A DNA stretch of 64,000 bases from positions 3,720,001 to 3,784,000 of the forward strand of contig NZ_CP088298.1 in NCBI RefSeq assembly GCF_021117425.1. The letters are read 5' to 3'. Below, in pieces: positions 1 through 8,448 of the stretch. This DNA comes from Brevibacterium zhoupengii. GTDB lineage: Bacteria > Actinomycetota > Actinomycetes > Actinomycetales > Brevibacteriaceae. Under the pieces are notes generated by a model that saw only the letters and a list, made by a program, of their open reading frames with translations, ran no database searches and was not told where the DNA came from. Numbering within the stretch: position 1 is the stretch's first letter; each line of letters opens with the position of its first letter. The position numbers and the translations under genes are program-made.

Positions 1-1150
1 CGTCGTTCCCAGCACCCTTCGCGCTCCCCGCGCAGGCATTGCTCGCCACCATCGTCACCGCCGTCGTGTCGACGGCGATCGACACCGAGAGCCCCGGTTC
101 CGAGGCATGTCGAAGCGAATTCGTCAGTGCCTCGCGCACGATCCGATGCAGCTCATGCGCGACATCAGGAGGCAGTGCACCCACCTCGCCGCTGAACCTC
201 AGCTGCGTGGGATGCCCCACCGACCTCGCTTCCTCGGCCAGGATCTCGAGGTCATCGATCATTCGCCGAGGTGATTGCGCCGTTCTCAAATCGGCCCCGG
301 TGTCGTCATCTGCATCCAGATCAGCCTCCGAACGCAGCAGAGTGAGGACATGGTCCAACTCAGCGACCGCCTCACGACCGGTCCGAGCGATTTCGTCAAC
401 GGCCGCCTCGGCGACGGTAGGATCCGAAGTCAGCGAACGCTTGGCCACTGCCGCCTGCATCGTCGTCACGGTCAGAGCATGGCCGATCGAGTCGTGCACC
501 TCGCGGGCGAGCACCGTGCGCCGGAACCGACGGACCCGGTCGCGACCGGCGAGCTCGGCACGGTCGGCCGCTGACGGCCCCAGGAGAACCTGCGCATAGT
601 TCGGAAGAAAGTACCCCTCCACGACGACGATGGCGATGCACATCAGGAGAATTCCCACAGCGAGAGCCTGGATCAGTTCGGCAGGCAGGACGGTCGCCGC
701 AGTGTCCGTCTGGGTGCCGATGAGACCGTTGGAGAGCTCCTGCGCCTGCCCGGGATCGGCGGCCAGAACAATCGCGGCGGGGACGAGGACGACGACGGTG
801 AATAAGAGCAGGGCGCCAGCGAAGGTGTGGCCGAAGTAGAACAGGGCACCGCGCAATCGATCGGCGGTGCTCGGCCGCCTCGGTGGGGTGGGAATACTCA
901 GTTCGAGCAGCTGCTCGACAAGAGTGCGCTCGAGGGCGCGGATGACCGCGAGGAAGGCGGGGACGCACAGCAGCAGGAACACGATGATTCCGACGGCGAC
1001 GATGGCCAGTGCTTCCGACCGGTCCCCGACCTGTTTCGAGGCGGTGACGGTCCAGATCACGACCGCCGCATAGGGCACGGCGATGACGCCGCCGATCAGC
1101 AGGATCAGCAGCCTGCGCCACAGCACTGCCACGCGAGCTCTCACCGTCAC
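1..1150 (-). CDS. Sensor histidine kinase, NarX/DesK type (3' end cut by window edge)
   Basis: The reverse strand is open from a GTG at 1150 down to base 1, giving about 383 residues without a stop. The N-terminal half has four or more hydrophobic segments (roughly residues 10-35, 45-65, 110-135, 155-180), so the sensor is membrane-embedded. The dimerisation/phosphoacceptor motif REVHDSIGHALT follows, as in HisKA_3 kinases that pair with NarL-type regulators. An N-box-like stretch (IVREALTNSLRHA) comes next, and the frame leaves the window inside the G-box (KGAGND). Its response regulator would lie to the left of the window. The start is uncertain: the frame stays open upstream of 1150 and no clear ribosome site is visible. 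The ligand cannot be predicted. Confidence 0.8.
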   Translation of the reverse strand, partial: MTVRARVAVLWRRLLILLIGGVIAVPYAAVVIWTVTASKQVGDRSEALAIVAVGIIVFLLLCVPAFLAVIRALERTLVEQLLELSIPTPPRRPSTADRLRGALFYFGHTFAGALLLFTVVVLVPAAIVLAADPGQAQELSNGLIGTQTDTAATVLPAELIQALAVGILLMCIAIVVVEGYFLPNYAQVLLGPSAADRAELAGRDRVRRFRRTVLAREVHDSIGHALTVTTMQAAVAKRSLTSDPTVAEAAVDEIARTGREAVAELDHVLTLLRSEADLDADDDTGADLRTAQSPRRMIDDLEILAEEARSVGHPTQLRFSGEVGALPPDVAHELHRIVREALTNSLRHASEPGLSVSIAVDTTAVTMVASNACAGSAKGAGND

Positions 1151-1294
1151 CAGACTACCGTCGTGGCGCGCGATCGGTCCCGGAAGCCAGGCTCTTTCGA
1201 AAGCAGCAACAGAAAAGCCACCAACCGGCCCCATCCATGACTCAATCCGCTCCGAATCAGCTGATGTACGACGAGAGTCTTCGAAAGGATCGTC

Positions 1295-1756
1295 ATGACA
1301 ACTCATACAGTTTCATCATCAGCTCACACCACCCGCACCAGCGTTCAACTCGTCTCAGGTCTCTTCGGAGCAGTGTTCCTCCTGGTGGGCATCCTGGGTT
1401 TCGTTCCAGGTATCACCCAGGACCTGGACACGATCATGTTCGCCGGACATCATTCACAAGCCGCACTGCTGGGGATCTTCCAAGTCTCGGTGCTGCACAA
1501 CATCGTCCACCTGCTCTTCGGCGTCGTCGGACTGCTCGGGCTCAGGTCACGTGGACTGGCCAAGACCTACCTCATCGTCGGAGGCGTCGTCTACGCGGTG
1601 CTGTGGGTCTACGGACTCGTCGTTCCGATGGAGTCGATGGGCAACTTCGTTCCGCTCAACACAGCCGATAACTGGCTGCACTTCGTCCTCGCCGTCGCCA
1701 TGGTCACGACCGGGATCGTCTTCGGCCGGAAGGCCAGAGCTGCGGCTCAGAAGTGA
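1295..1756 (+). CDS. DUF4383 family membrane protein
   Basis: This 153-residue protein has four predicted membrane helices (about residues 18-42, 60-80, 88-110, 125-145). It carries the DUF4383 hallmarks: the FQVSVLHNIVHLLFGV segment in helix 2 and the closing NTADNWLHFVLAVAM motif. GAAAGGA precedes the ATG at a good distance. DUF4383 proteins are common in actinobacteria and their function is unknown. It stands alone, divergent from the sensor kinase on its left and convergent with the phosphate carrier on its right. The Ser/Thr-rich first 15 residues are probably cytoplasmic. Confidence 0.82.
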   Translation: MTTHTVSSSAHTTRTSVQLVSGLFGAVFLLVGILGFVPGITQDLDTIMFAGHHSQAALLGIFQVSVLHNIVHLLFGVVGLLGLRSRGLAKTYLIVGGVVYAVLWVYGLVVPMESMGNFVPLNTADNWLHFVLAVAMVTTGIVFGRKARAAAQK

Positions 1757-1804
1757 CGCATGCCAGTAAGGCGTACCCCCGCGGCGCAGTAGTGACGACT
1801 CAGA

Positions 1805-2815
1805 TCAGCCGACGAAGGCCCTGACTACCAGGCCGATGCAGATCGCCAATGCTGCCGCCGCGGGGATGGTCAGAATCCAGACTCCGGCGACGGGCAGGAT
1901 GAAACGGGCGCGTGCGCGACCTTTTCGTCCTGCGTACTGAGTACCCAAGATCGCTGATCCGAGGATGAATGTCAGCGACACGGGGACTCGCATGATGAGT
2001 GCTGCGGTGTACATGAGCACCGTGGCGGTGCCGTCCGCTGCCACAGATTTCAGAGGATCAAGTCCGGCCATGCGCACCGACAGGGTCCGCACCACCCGCC
2101 ATCCGCTCAATCCGGTGCCGATCGCCAATGCCCCGGCGATGATCAGTCGCACCGGCCAGGAGATCTCGACGACGGAGAGTTCGGTGTACGGATTGGCCTC
2201 GACCGCAAGGAGGCCGACCATGACCAGGGCCGCGATCTTCTGTGCGTCCTGGATCCCGTGGACCAGCGACAACGAGGCGGTGAGGACCGAGTCGACCATG
2301 CGGGCACCGCGGAAGAGCGGCTTCGGAGGAGAAGCCGCGAAGGTCTTCGACAGCAGAGCCGTCAGACCCCAGGAGAGCAGGAAGCCGAGGATCGGTGAGA
2401 GCACCAGCGGCAGGATCACCGAGTCGAGAGCCTCGGCAGAGTTGACCGAGAATCCCAGCACGATACCGGCACCCAGGAGTCCGCCGATGAGACAGTGCGT
2501 GGACGACACCGGCAACGCGAGATAGTACGTGAACAGACTCCACGCCGTCGCTGCGACGAAAGCGATGATCAGAGACGTGAGGATGACTTCGGGGTCGCCG
2601 TCGAAGTGGACGATCTGGTTGGCGACGACGGAGGCGATTCCCTCGCCCAGCAGTGCCCCGATGAAGTTGAAGACCACGGCCAGGCCCAGGGCCCACCGCG
2701 CATTGATGGACCGTCCGACGACAGCGTTTCCGATGGTCAGCGCTGCATCATGGAAACCGTTCGAACCGGCGAAGATCACCGCGGTCACGATGACTCCCGC
2801 CAAGAGCAGATCCAC
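1805..2815 (-). CDS. PiT-family inorganic phosphate (or sulfate) permease
   Basis: This 336-residue integral membrane protein has the two inverted PiT signatures: GSNGFHDAALTIGNAVVG near residues 18-35 and GIQDAQKIAALVMVG near residue 190. About ten hydrophobic helices are visible and there is no large hydrophilic tail. PiT carriers are low-affinity phosphate (sometimes sulfate) symporters. Here the gene directly follows the DUF47 protein with a 3-nt gap, the usual two-gene arrangement in which the PhoU-like partner regulates the carrier. A second, longer PiT carrier sits at the right end of the window, so the two may differ in affinity or substrate. Confidence 0.88.
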   Translation of the reverse strand: MDLLLAGVIVTAVIFAGSNGFHDAALTIGNAVVGRSINARWALGLAVVFNFIGALLGEGIASVVANQIVHFDGDPEVILTSLIIAFVAATAWSLFTYYLALPVSSTHCLIGGLLGAGIVLGFSVNSAEALDSVILPLVLSPILGFLLSWGLTALLSKTFAASPPKPLFRGARMVDSVLTASLSLVHGIQDAQKIAALVMVGLLAVEANPYTELSVVEISWPVRLIIAGALAIGTGLSGWRVVRTLSVRMAGLDPLKSVAADGTATVLMYTAALIMRVPVSLTFILGSAILGTQYAGRKGRARARFILPVAGVWILTIPAAAALAICIGLVVRAFVG

Positions 2816-2818
2816 GGA

Positions 2819-3439
2819 CTACGACTCCTTGATCGCTATGGCGGCGACGACCTTGCCCAGCTCGGTGAAGCCGTATGCGGCGCGGACGAAGGCCTGCCCC
2901 AGCTGCGAGACGGCGGCCATGTAGGTCAGACCCCGCTTCGAGTTCGGAACAGCATCGGACATTCGCCACTGCAGGGCCTCGACCTGGTAGGTGAGGCGAT
3001 TGATGGAGTCGACGTAGTCCCACTGATCCAACTTGCCCGGCAGTCGGGTGACCATGCGGGACGTGTGGTCCGTCTGGTTGGACAGGACGGCCAAGGTTTC
3101 GAGGACGCCCGAGGGCAGCTGATCGAATGCTTCCGAGGCAAGGACGAAACCAGCACCGTGGAGGAGGTGGCAGATGTCGCGCATGTGATGACCGAGCAGG
3201 TACAGGTCATTGCGATCAAAGGGAGTGATGTAGTTCTCGCGCAACGCACGAAGCACGGCTCCCATGTCCTCGTCGGCCTGATCGCCGATCTCGCGGAGAC
3301 GGTCTGCGACCTGCCGGCGTTCGCTGACTTCGATGCCGGAGAGTTCGGCAAGCACCAGGTTGCATTGCCTCATCTGCCCGACCAGATCGGACAGCCGTTC
3401 GTAGAAGACAGTGTCCTGCGGTACTCGCTTGAGCCGCAT
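2819..3439 (-). CDS. DUF47 family PhoU-like protein, partner of the PiT carrier
   Basis: The protein has 206 residues and is predicted mostly helical and soluble, like DUF47/PhoU bundles. It opens with basic residues (MRLKRVPQDTVFYERLSDL) and contains regularly spaced acidic and hydrophobic heptads. I place the start at the ATG at 3439 because GGAGGA lies 4 nt upstream. An earlier in-frame start at 3484 would add 15 Pro/Arg-rich residues with no ribosome site. It is the first gene of a two-gene operon with the PiT carrier. A role as a cytoplasmic regulator of that carrier is inferred from family and context. Confidence 0.85.
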   Translation of the reverse strand: MRLKRVPQDTVFYERLSDLVGQMRQCNLVLAELSGIEVSERRQVADRLREIGDQADEDMGAVLRALRENYITPFDRNDLYLLGHHMRDICHLLHGAGFVLASEAFDQLPSGVLETLAVLSNQTDHTSRMVTRLPGKLDQWDYVDSINRLTYQVEALQWRMSDAVPNSKRGLTYMAAVSQLGQAFVRAAYGFTELGKVVAAIAIKES

Positions 3440-3804
3440 GCGCTCCTCCTGCCCGGGGCCCGGTCGAGCCGGACGAATGTGCATGTTGCTTCAATTGTAT
3501 GTGCCGGACGCTGAACCGAGAGCGCCTCTCGGCGGTAGGCCGCTCGAAGCGGCTGAATTTGGAGCCCGGGGCTTCAGATCCAGCGTCCGGTGGCCACGAG
3601 GGCCACCCACAACGATACTCGCTCACGCTCGTGAGTCCACCGCCGAGGCGGGTGAACGAGAGTTGACAATCTCACAGTCGCGCACCGGGTCAGGTCCCCA
3701 CCCGATGGTGGGGTCCTCGTGCTCCCAGAGGAGGAATCCTCGAGCCGGTCGGGCAGGCAGTCAGGCATTCAGGCATTCAGGCATTCAGCCAGGCTGCGGG
3801 TCGA
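3440..3804. other. Intergenic stretch with a short hairpin and an 8-bp triplet repeat
   Basis: No convincing gene lies here. The stretch must hold the promoter of the DUF47-PiT operon and the 3' end of the next gene's transcript. It contains a 7-bp perfect hairpin (CCCCACC CGAT GGTGGGG, 3696-3713) without a T-run on either side, a weaker stem around 3621-3635, and three head-to-tail copies of AGGCATTC at 3763-3786 just past the next gene's stop codon. Confidence 0.6.
3763..3786. repeat. Three tandem copies of an 8-bp unit
   Basis: AGGCATTC occurs three times without interruption, preceded by a partial copy. It lies 19 bp past the stop codon of the following minus-strand gene, so it is outside coding sequence. 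Copy number is probably variable by slippage. No function is visible. Confidence 0.9.
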
Positions 3805-4392
3805 TCAGTCCAGTCCGCCGTGGCGGTGGGAGATGGCGGCATCCTTGAGGTCTTTCGCGAATTGGCGCAACCGTGTGGCCGCCTCGGCGTCGTCGGTGCC
3901 TTCGGCGCACATGCCGACGAACGCGGCAGCCCGAAGAAGGGCGATGACGACATCCCCGCGGAAAGCACCAGCGAGGATCTCGTCGATGGCCCGGGCCACC
4001 TCGTCGGGACCTGCGGGAAGCTCGACCCCGGCGAGGATGTCGTCGAGGCCGAGCCCGTCGGTCACCCTGCGCTGCCCGGCTGAGAACATGTCGGCAAGCT
4101 CACGCGGGGCGGTGAGTATCCATTCGCGCAGCGCATACAAGCGCCAGAGCGCGCCCGGCGCGGAGACCGCGGGTGCCGCAGACCACATTTCGGCGATGAC
4201 CTCGAGGCCGATGTCGTCGGCCAGCTCCACGAATCGCTTCGTTGCGGCCTCATCGCGCTGTCCGCGCGAGTCTCCGAGGAGAAGCGCCGCGGTGGCATGA
4301 GAGGTCTCTGATCTGGTCACCGGGTCACTCGTATCGCTGATGGAATCGAGGTCGGCCAGAGGAATCGGGCGGTGAAAGCGTGGCTGTGTCAT
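3805..4392 (-). CDS. Uncharacterised helical protein, possibly actinobacteria-specific
   Basis: I do not recognise a named family. The 195-residue product is predicted almost entirely alpha-helical and soluble, with no signal peptide or membrane helix. Residues 60-190 show amphipathic helices with Ala/Leu heptads, including REWILTAPRELADMFSAGQRRV and GAFRGDVVIALLRAAAFVGM, and a conserved-looking GLGLDDILAGVELPAGPDEVARAI stretch split by a proline. It may be a helical adaptor or regulatory protein. Codon use matches its neighbours. It is a single gene transcribed toward the PiT operon. Confidence 0.65.
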   Translation of the reverse strand: MTQPRFHRPIPLADLDSISDTSDPVTRSETSHATAALLLGDSRGQRDEAATKRFVELADDIGLEVIAEMWSAAPAVSAPGALWRLYALREWILTAPRELADMFSAGQRRVTDGLGLDDILAGVELPAGPDEVARAIDEILAGAFRGDVVIALLRAAAFVGMCAEGTDDAEAATRLRQFAKDLKDAAISHRHGGLD

Positions 4393-4560
4393 CGTCAGAG
4401 CAGTCTAGTCCCCCACTCTGACCCGCGCGCCACCCTGAGCCGACGTTCGCCTCCCGGTCAGGATTCATTCGTCGCGTTCACAGTGGCCACTACTAAACTG
4501 ATGACAAACTCGTGCCTGCGACCAGCAGGTCACGAGTGCAGACAACGAGGAGGAACTCCC

Positions 4561-5499
4561 GTGGCAAAATCATCAGTGGCGAAGAAAGGCCTGGACAAGG
4601 CAGCGAAGTTCGCTGTCAACGAGGACGGGTCCCTCAATCCCCGCGCCCAGTCGATGCTGTCGAGGCTTCTGTCAGTCCAGCGCCCCGTGGCTCTCGCCTA
4701 TGTGCGCAGCCTGCGTCGCCGGAACCCGGATGCGACTCCGGAAGAGCTCATCAAGATCATCCGTCGCCATTACCTCGCCCTGACCACCTCGGGCGGAGCA
4801 GCTGTCGGCGCCACCGCCGCCGTCCCAGGACTGGGTACAACCGCGGCATTGGGTGTGGCCACAGCAGAGACTGCCGGCTTCCTCGAAGGGACCGCGCTGT
4901 TTGCTCAGGCGATCTCTGAGATCCACGGACTTCCGGTCCAGGATTCAAAGCGCGCGAATGCGCTGGTGTTGGGACTGATGCTCGGCAAGGACGGAAAGAA
5001 CCTCGTCCAGAAGTTCAGCAAGCAGTCTGGCGGTTCGGAGTCCATGTTCGGCAACTGGGGTTCGACGGTGACTAAGCAGCTGCCTGCTCCGGTCGTCGAT
5101 CTGCTCGTGCGGAAACTGCGCAAGACCTTCATCCGCAAATTCGCCGCACGTGCCGGTGGCTCACTGGTCGGTCGTCTGCTGCCCTTCGGCATCGGCGCGA
5201 TCATCGGCGGTGTGGTCAACGCTCAGATGGCCCGCAAGGTCACCGAAGAGTCGTCCGAGGCCTTCGGCGCCGCGCCCACGATCTTCCCGCTGGAGACCGA
5301 TCCTGAGTACGTTGCACCGAAGAAGGATCGCAAGCTGCTGGCAGGGCTGAAGAACGTTGCGGCGCTGCGCGGCAAGATCAAGAAGAATAAGGCCATCGAG
5401 TCCGATGTCATCGACGAGGCTGCCGAGGAGTATCCCACCGCACCGGATGCCCTCCCCCGCACCTACACCGGTGACGAGCACCCTGAACTCGGAAAATGA
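4561..5499 (+). CDS. Uncharacterised amphipathic protein, possibly EcsC-like
   Basis: The start is the GTG at 4561, chosen because GAGGAGGAA sits just upstream; the frame stays open further upstream without such a site. The 312-residue product has a Lys-rich N-terminus. Its Gly/Ala-rich hydrophobic segment near residues 75-115 (SGGAAVGATAAVPGLGTT) recalls EcsC-family proteins, and a second hydrophobic Gly-rich segment lies near 205-225 (GRLLPFGIGAIIGGVVNAQ). The C-terminal 80 residues are charged and probably disordered. I would expect a peripheral or re-entrant membrane protein. The EcsC similarity is my impression of the sequence style and is weak. Confidence 0.6.
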   Translation: MAKSSVAKKGLDKAAKFAVNEDGSLNPRAQSMLSRLLSVQRPVALAYVRSLRRRNPDATPEELIKIIRRHYLALTTSGGAAVGATAAVPGLGTTAALGVATAETAGFLEGTALFAQAISEIHGLPVQDSKRANALVLGLMLGKDGKNLVQKFSKQSGGSESMFGNWGSTVTKQLPAPVVDLLVRKLRKTFIRKFAARAGGSLVGRLLPFGIGAIIGGVVNAQMARKVTEESSEAFGAAPTIFPLETDPEYVAPKKDRKLLAGLKNVAALRGKIKKNKAIESDVIDEAAEEYPTAPDALPRTYTGDEHPELGK

Positions 5500-5538
5500 T
5501 CTATGAGTGAATCCTGCTGGTCCCCACTGGGAACCGGT

Positions 5539-5568
5539 TTGAGTATTCGGGCCCCTTACCTCTAATAT
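5539..5568 (+). promoter_or_regulatory. Promoter of tRNA-Lys
   Basis: TTGAGT (5539-5544) and TAATAT (5563-5568) are separated by 18 bp, and the AT-rich -10 box stands out in GC-rich surroundings. It lies 57 bp before the mature tRNA, leaving a short 5' leader for RNase P. Confidence 0.65.
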
Positions 5569-5624
5569 TATTGAGTCTCCAACAACACTTACGTGGCGCT
5601 TGTCCACGCGGTCTCGTTGGGGCG

Positions 5625-5697
<73 letters not shown>

Positions 5698-5706
5698 CCC
5701 GAATGC

Positions 5707-5750
5707 AAGACCCCGTGATCCCTGTGAAGACAAGGGATCACGGGGTCTTT
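5707..5750 (+). terminator. Strong bidirectional terminator after tRNA-Lys
   Basis: A 17-bp perfect stem (AAGACCCCGTGATCCCT with its complement) flanks a 9-nt loop. TTT follows on the plus strand and AA precedes the left arm. It ends the tRNA transcript and, read the other way, the MmyB-type regulator gene that stops at 5758. Confidence 0.88.
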
Positions 5751-5757
5751 GCTTCTC

Positions 5758-6612
5758 TCAGTCGGATGAGATCTTCTGCGAACCGACGACGCCGAGCAGC
5801 TGCAGCTGTTCTGCCGCGTTCGTGCCCTCCATCGGGAAGAACACAAGCAGAGAGATGTCGTCGTCGGGCGTCAGCAGGACTTCGCACCGAAGCTCGAGCA
5901 ATCCGACCTCCGGGTGGACGAAGACTTTGGTGTCCGAGTGGTGGACTGCCACGTCATGACGGTCCCAGAGCTCCTTGAACTCATCGCTGACAGCAATGAG
6001 ATCCTGAACGAATTTCCTCACATGGACTTCGTCAGATCTACGGGCGTAGGTGGCCCGCAGATCGCTGACGTGGGCGGCAGAGATGCGGTCCCAATGCTCC
6101 GGAGGCATCGCCCGACTGTCGGGGTCGGCGAACCACTCCCAGATGAGATTCCTGCCGCGTCCAGGCTCTCCTGCAAGGTCGTCGAGCAGTATGCGACCCA
6201 GGGCGTTCTCCCAGACGATTTCGCCGAGGTCGGTGACGATCACCGCGGGAAGATCGACGAGCCGGTTGGCAACAGCGATGAGGCCGGGACTCACGTGACC
6301 ATCGGCGCTGCGCGGTAGCACGGGGTGACCGGCGAGGTGCAGCATGTGGTCACGCTGATCACGGTCGCACTGCAGCGCCCGAGCCACCGCCGACACCACT
6401 CCGATCGACGGGGTCGATCCCCGCCCCTGTTCGAGGCGAGCGTAATAGTCGACCGATACTCCGGCGAGCATGGCGACCTCTTCGCGCCGCAGTCCAGGAG
6501 TACGGCGACGGTGGGTGTGGCCAGTCCCCACATCTTCTGGCCGCAGCTGCTCCCGTCGACGGCGGATGAAGTCAGCGAACCCAGAACGATCAGTCATCTC
6601 TTGATTGTCCAT
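5758..6612 (-). CDS. Helix-turn-helix regulator with MmyB-like ligand domain
   Basis: The 284-residue product has an N-terminal XRE-type helix-turn-helix (about residues 40-65, LRREEVAMLAGVSVDYYARLEQGR). The rest resembles the PAS-like MmyB ligand-binding domain typical of actinobacterial regulators. Their genes usually sit divergent to one oxidoreductase that they control, which is the arrangement here with the aldo/keto reductase at 6699. Two starts are possible, ATG 6612 or ATG 6597; neither has a strong ribosome site. A perfect 21-bp palindrome in the 86-bp intergenic gap is the likely operator for both genes. Confidence 0.85.
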   Translation of the reverse strand: MDNQEMTDRSGFADFIRRRREQLRPEDVGTGHTHRRRTPGLRREEVAMLAGVSVDYYARLEQGRGSTPSIGVVSAVARALQCDRDQRDHMLHLAGHPVLPRSADGHVSPGLIAVANRLVDLPAVIVTDLGEIVWENALGRILLDDLAGEPGRGRNLIWEWFADPDSRAMPPEHWDRISAAHVSDLRATYARRSDEVHVRKFVQDLIAVSDEFKELWDRHDVAVHHSDTKVFVHPEVGLLELRCEVLLTPDDDISLLVFFPMEGTNAAEQLQLLGVVGSQKISSD

Positions 6613-6629
6613 CCGATCTGCCGATCTAA

Positions 6630-6650
6630 CCAGGGACAGTCTGTCCCTGG
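6630..6650. promoter_or_regulatory. Perfect 21-bp palindrome, probable operator of the MmyB-type regulator
   Basis: CCAGGGACAG and CTGTCCCTGG flank a single central T, giving ten perfect base pairs on each side. It lies in the divergent gap, 18 bp upstream of the regulator's ATG and 49 bp upstream of the aldo/keto reductase ATG. A dimeric XRE-type repressor fits this symmetry. Confidence 0.72.
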
Positions 6651-6698
6651 ATCGACAGGGCCTCGTGCGACTGCCGCCGTCCTGCAAGGCTTGCAGTC

Positions 6699-7700
6699 AT
6701 GAGTACATACACAGAGAACCCAACCGTCAATACTCGCCGACTCGGAACGCAGGGACCTCGCGTCACTTCTCCCGGCCTGGGCGCCATGAGCATGTCCGGA
6801 GCCTATGGACCGACACGAGATGAGGAGAGCATCGCCGCCATCCATGCGTATGCGGATGCCGGAGGAACACTCATCGACACCGGAGACTTCTACGGTGCCG
6901 GTCACAATGAAATGCTCGTCGGTGCCGCACTTCGTGAGCGCAGCCGTGAGGGCGTCGTGATCTCACTGAAATTCGGCGCTGTCCTTGCACCCAACGGTTC
7001 GTTCATCGGATTCGACACTCGACCGGACGCGATCCGAAACTCACTGGCCTATTCGCTGAAACGCCTGGGCACGGACCACGTCGACATCTACCGGCCGGCC
7101 CGGCTCGACCCGAATGTGCCCATCGAGGAGACCGTGGGAGCCATCAGTGAACTCGTCGATGCCGGATACGTCCGTCACATCGGGCTCAGCGAGGTCGGGT
7201 CTGAGACTATTCGTCGAGCGGCGGCGACAGCACCCATCAGCGACCTGCAGATCGAATACTCGCTGCTGAGCCGCGGCATCGAAGAGAATGGGATTCTGGC
7301 TGCATGCCGTGAACTCGGAATCGGAGTCACGGCATACGGGGCTTTGGCCAAAGGTCTGTTTGCAGGTTCCGTGGGAGGCAATCGGGCGATGTTCCCGCGT
7401 TTCCAAGGGAACAACCTCGTCCACAATCAGCGGATCGTCTCAGCCCTCGCGGAGCTCGCTGCAGCGCGGGACGTGACGCTTCCTCAGCTGGCGATCGCAT
7501 GGGTGGCCGCTCAAGGTGAGGACATCGTGCCCGTCGTCGGGTCGCGAACCACTGATCAGGTGGCCGCCACCGTTTCCAGCAACGGCGTGCATCTGAACGC
7601 CGATGATCTTGCGGTCATCGACTCAGCTCTGGCCGACAGTGAGGTCCGGGGCGATCGCTATCCGTCCGAACAGATGATGCTCTTGGACAGCGAACGCTGA
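6699..7700 (+). CDS. Aldo/keto reductase lacking the catalytic histidine
   Basis: The 333-residue TIM-barrel oxidoreductase should be NADPH-dependent. The tetrad is visible as Asp60, Tyr65 (DTGDFYG) and Lys91 (SLKFG). The fourth member, normally His in DLYYQHRVDP, is Ala134 in DIYRPARLDP. C-terminal cofactor residues are present (VVGSRTTDQV). I believe the Ala variant defines a subgroup of this family, so it is unlikely to be a sequencing error. Loss of the His should weaken carbonyl reduction and may mean a different reaction. It is divergent from the MmyB-type regulator, which probably represses it in the absence of an unknown inducer. Confidence 0.88.
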   Translation: MSTYTENPTVNTRRLGTQGPRVTSPGLGAMSMSGAYGPTRDEESIAAIHAYADAGGTLIDTGDFYGAGHNEMLVGAALRERSREGVVISLKFGAVLAPNGSFIGFDTRPDAIRNSLAYSLKRLGTDHVDIYRPARLDPNVPIEETVGAISELVDAGYVRHIGLSEVGSETIRRAAATAPISDLQIEYSLLSRGIEENGILAACRELGIGVTAYGALAKGLFAGSVGGNRAMFPRFQGNNLVHNQRIVSALAELAAARDVTLPQLAIAWVAAQGEDIVPVVGSRTTDQVAATVSSNGVHLNADDLAVIDSALADSEVRGDRYPSEQMMLLDSER

Positions 7701-7738
7701 AGACACGGCCGGTCAGCCGCACGCCGCCTAATGTTCAC

Positions 7739-7990
7739 TCAGCGTTCAAGTCGGCCGCCGAAGGCCTGCTCAAGGGGAATGCTTCCGTCCTGCCAGGGGG
7801 TGAGCGCCCAGGCAACCACATACGCGCCGACGCCCAAGACTGGGAGCAGGAACGAGATGAGGATCAACAGGCGCATCAGCCACACGTTCATTCCGGTGGA
7901 TTCGGCGAGACCGCCTGCAATACCGCCGAGAACACGGTCGGGTCCGCGACGGAAGCCAACTTTGCGAATGGAATCAAATAGTTTTCTCAT
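7739..7990 (-). CDS. PspC-domain membrane protein
   Basis: The 83-residue product matches the PspC domain: FRRGPDRVLGGIAGGLAESTG at residues 13-33, then one or two membrane helices at about 40-66 (LILISFLLPVLGVGAYVVAWALTP), then a short polar tail. PspC proteins act in envelope-stress sensing, and the short actinobacterial versions often stand alone. I chose ATG 7990, where the domain begins, over an upstream in-frame start at 8122 whose extra 44 residues look unlike protein. It is convergent with the aldo/keto reductase. Confidence 0.85.
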   Translation of the reverse strand: MRKLFDSIRKVGFRRGPDRVLGGIAGGLAESTGMNVWLMRLLILISFLLPVLGVGAYVVAWALTPWQDGSIPLEQAFGGRLER

Positions 7991-8262
7991 GTCTTCAACA
8001 GTACGCAGAATCTGCGCTCTGCACAGGGGTGCTGACCGTTGAACGGGGATGAGGGAAACCAGAATGACGCTCATCGGTGGCGCTGGCAGGGAAGGGCCAC
8101 CTCGGCGACTATCGGCCTGCAATTCTCGCTATATGAGATCGCGATCACAGGTTTTGGGCGCGCCTTCTCGGGTGCCGCCGGCAAGGGCGGTTACGATTAA
8201 CGAGTTGTGCAACCAATTGTCCGCATCTGCCATCCCAGCGACGCGGCATGGAGGAGTCCGTT

Positions 8263-8427
8263 GTGAAGTGGTTGAAAAAGGCCGTCCTCACGCTCGTCGT
8301 CATTTTTGTGGCGTTCTATCTGTTCAGTCGGCCAGAAGATTCGGCCGAGGCAGTGCGGAACGCTTTCGAAGCAGTGGGCACCGGTGTCGGCTCGCTGGTC
8401 ACTTTCTTCACTTCCCTGTCCGCGTAG
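8263..8427 (+). CDS. 54-residue single-pass membrane peptide
   Basis: This small gene begins at GTG 8263 with GGAGGAG 6 nt upstream and stops at TAG 8425. The product starts VKWLKKAVLTLVVIFVAFYLFSR, a basic N-terminus followed by one membrane helix, and ends in an amphipathic Ala/Val/Gly-rich segment. The gene ends 21 bp before the PH/MarR fusion gene, in the same direction, so the two are probably co-transcribed. No family is recognised. It could be a small partner of the PH-domain protein. Confidence 0.7.
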   Translation: MKWLKKAVLTLVVIFVAFYLFSRPEDSAEAVRNAFEAVGTGVGSLVTFFTSLSA

Positions 8428-8448
8428 CCGCGCAGGAAGCAGCCTGAC

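Noticed and set aside
3696-3713. Hairpin called as a Rho-independent terminator
   Set aside because: The stem is only 7 bp and no T-run follows on either strand, so I report it only as a hairpin within the intergenic entry.
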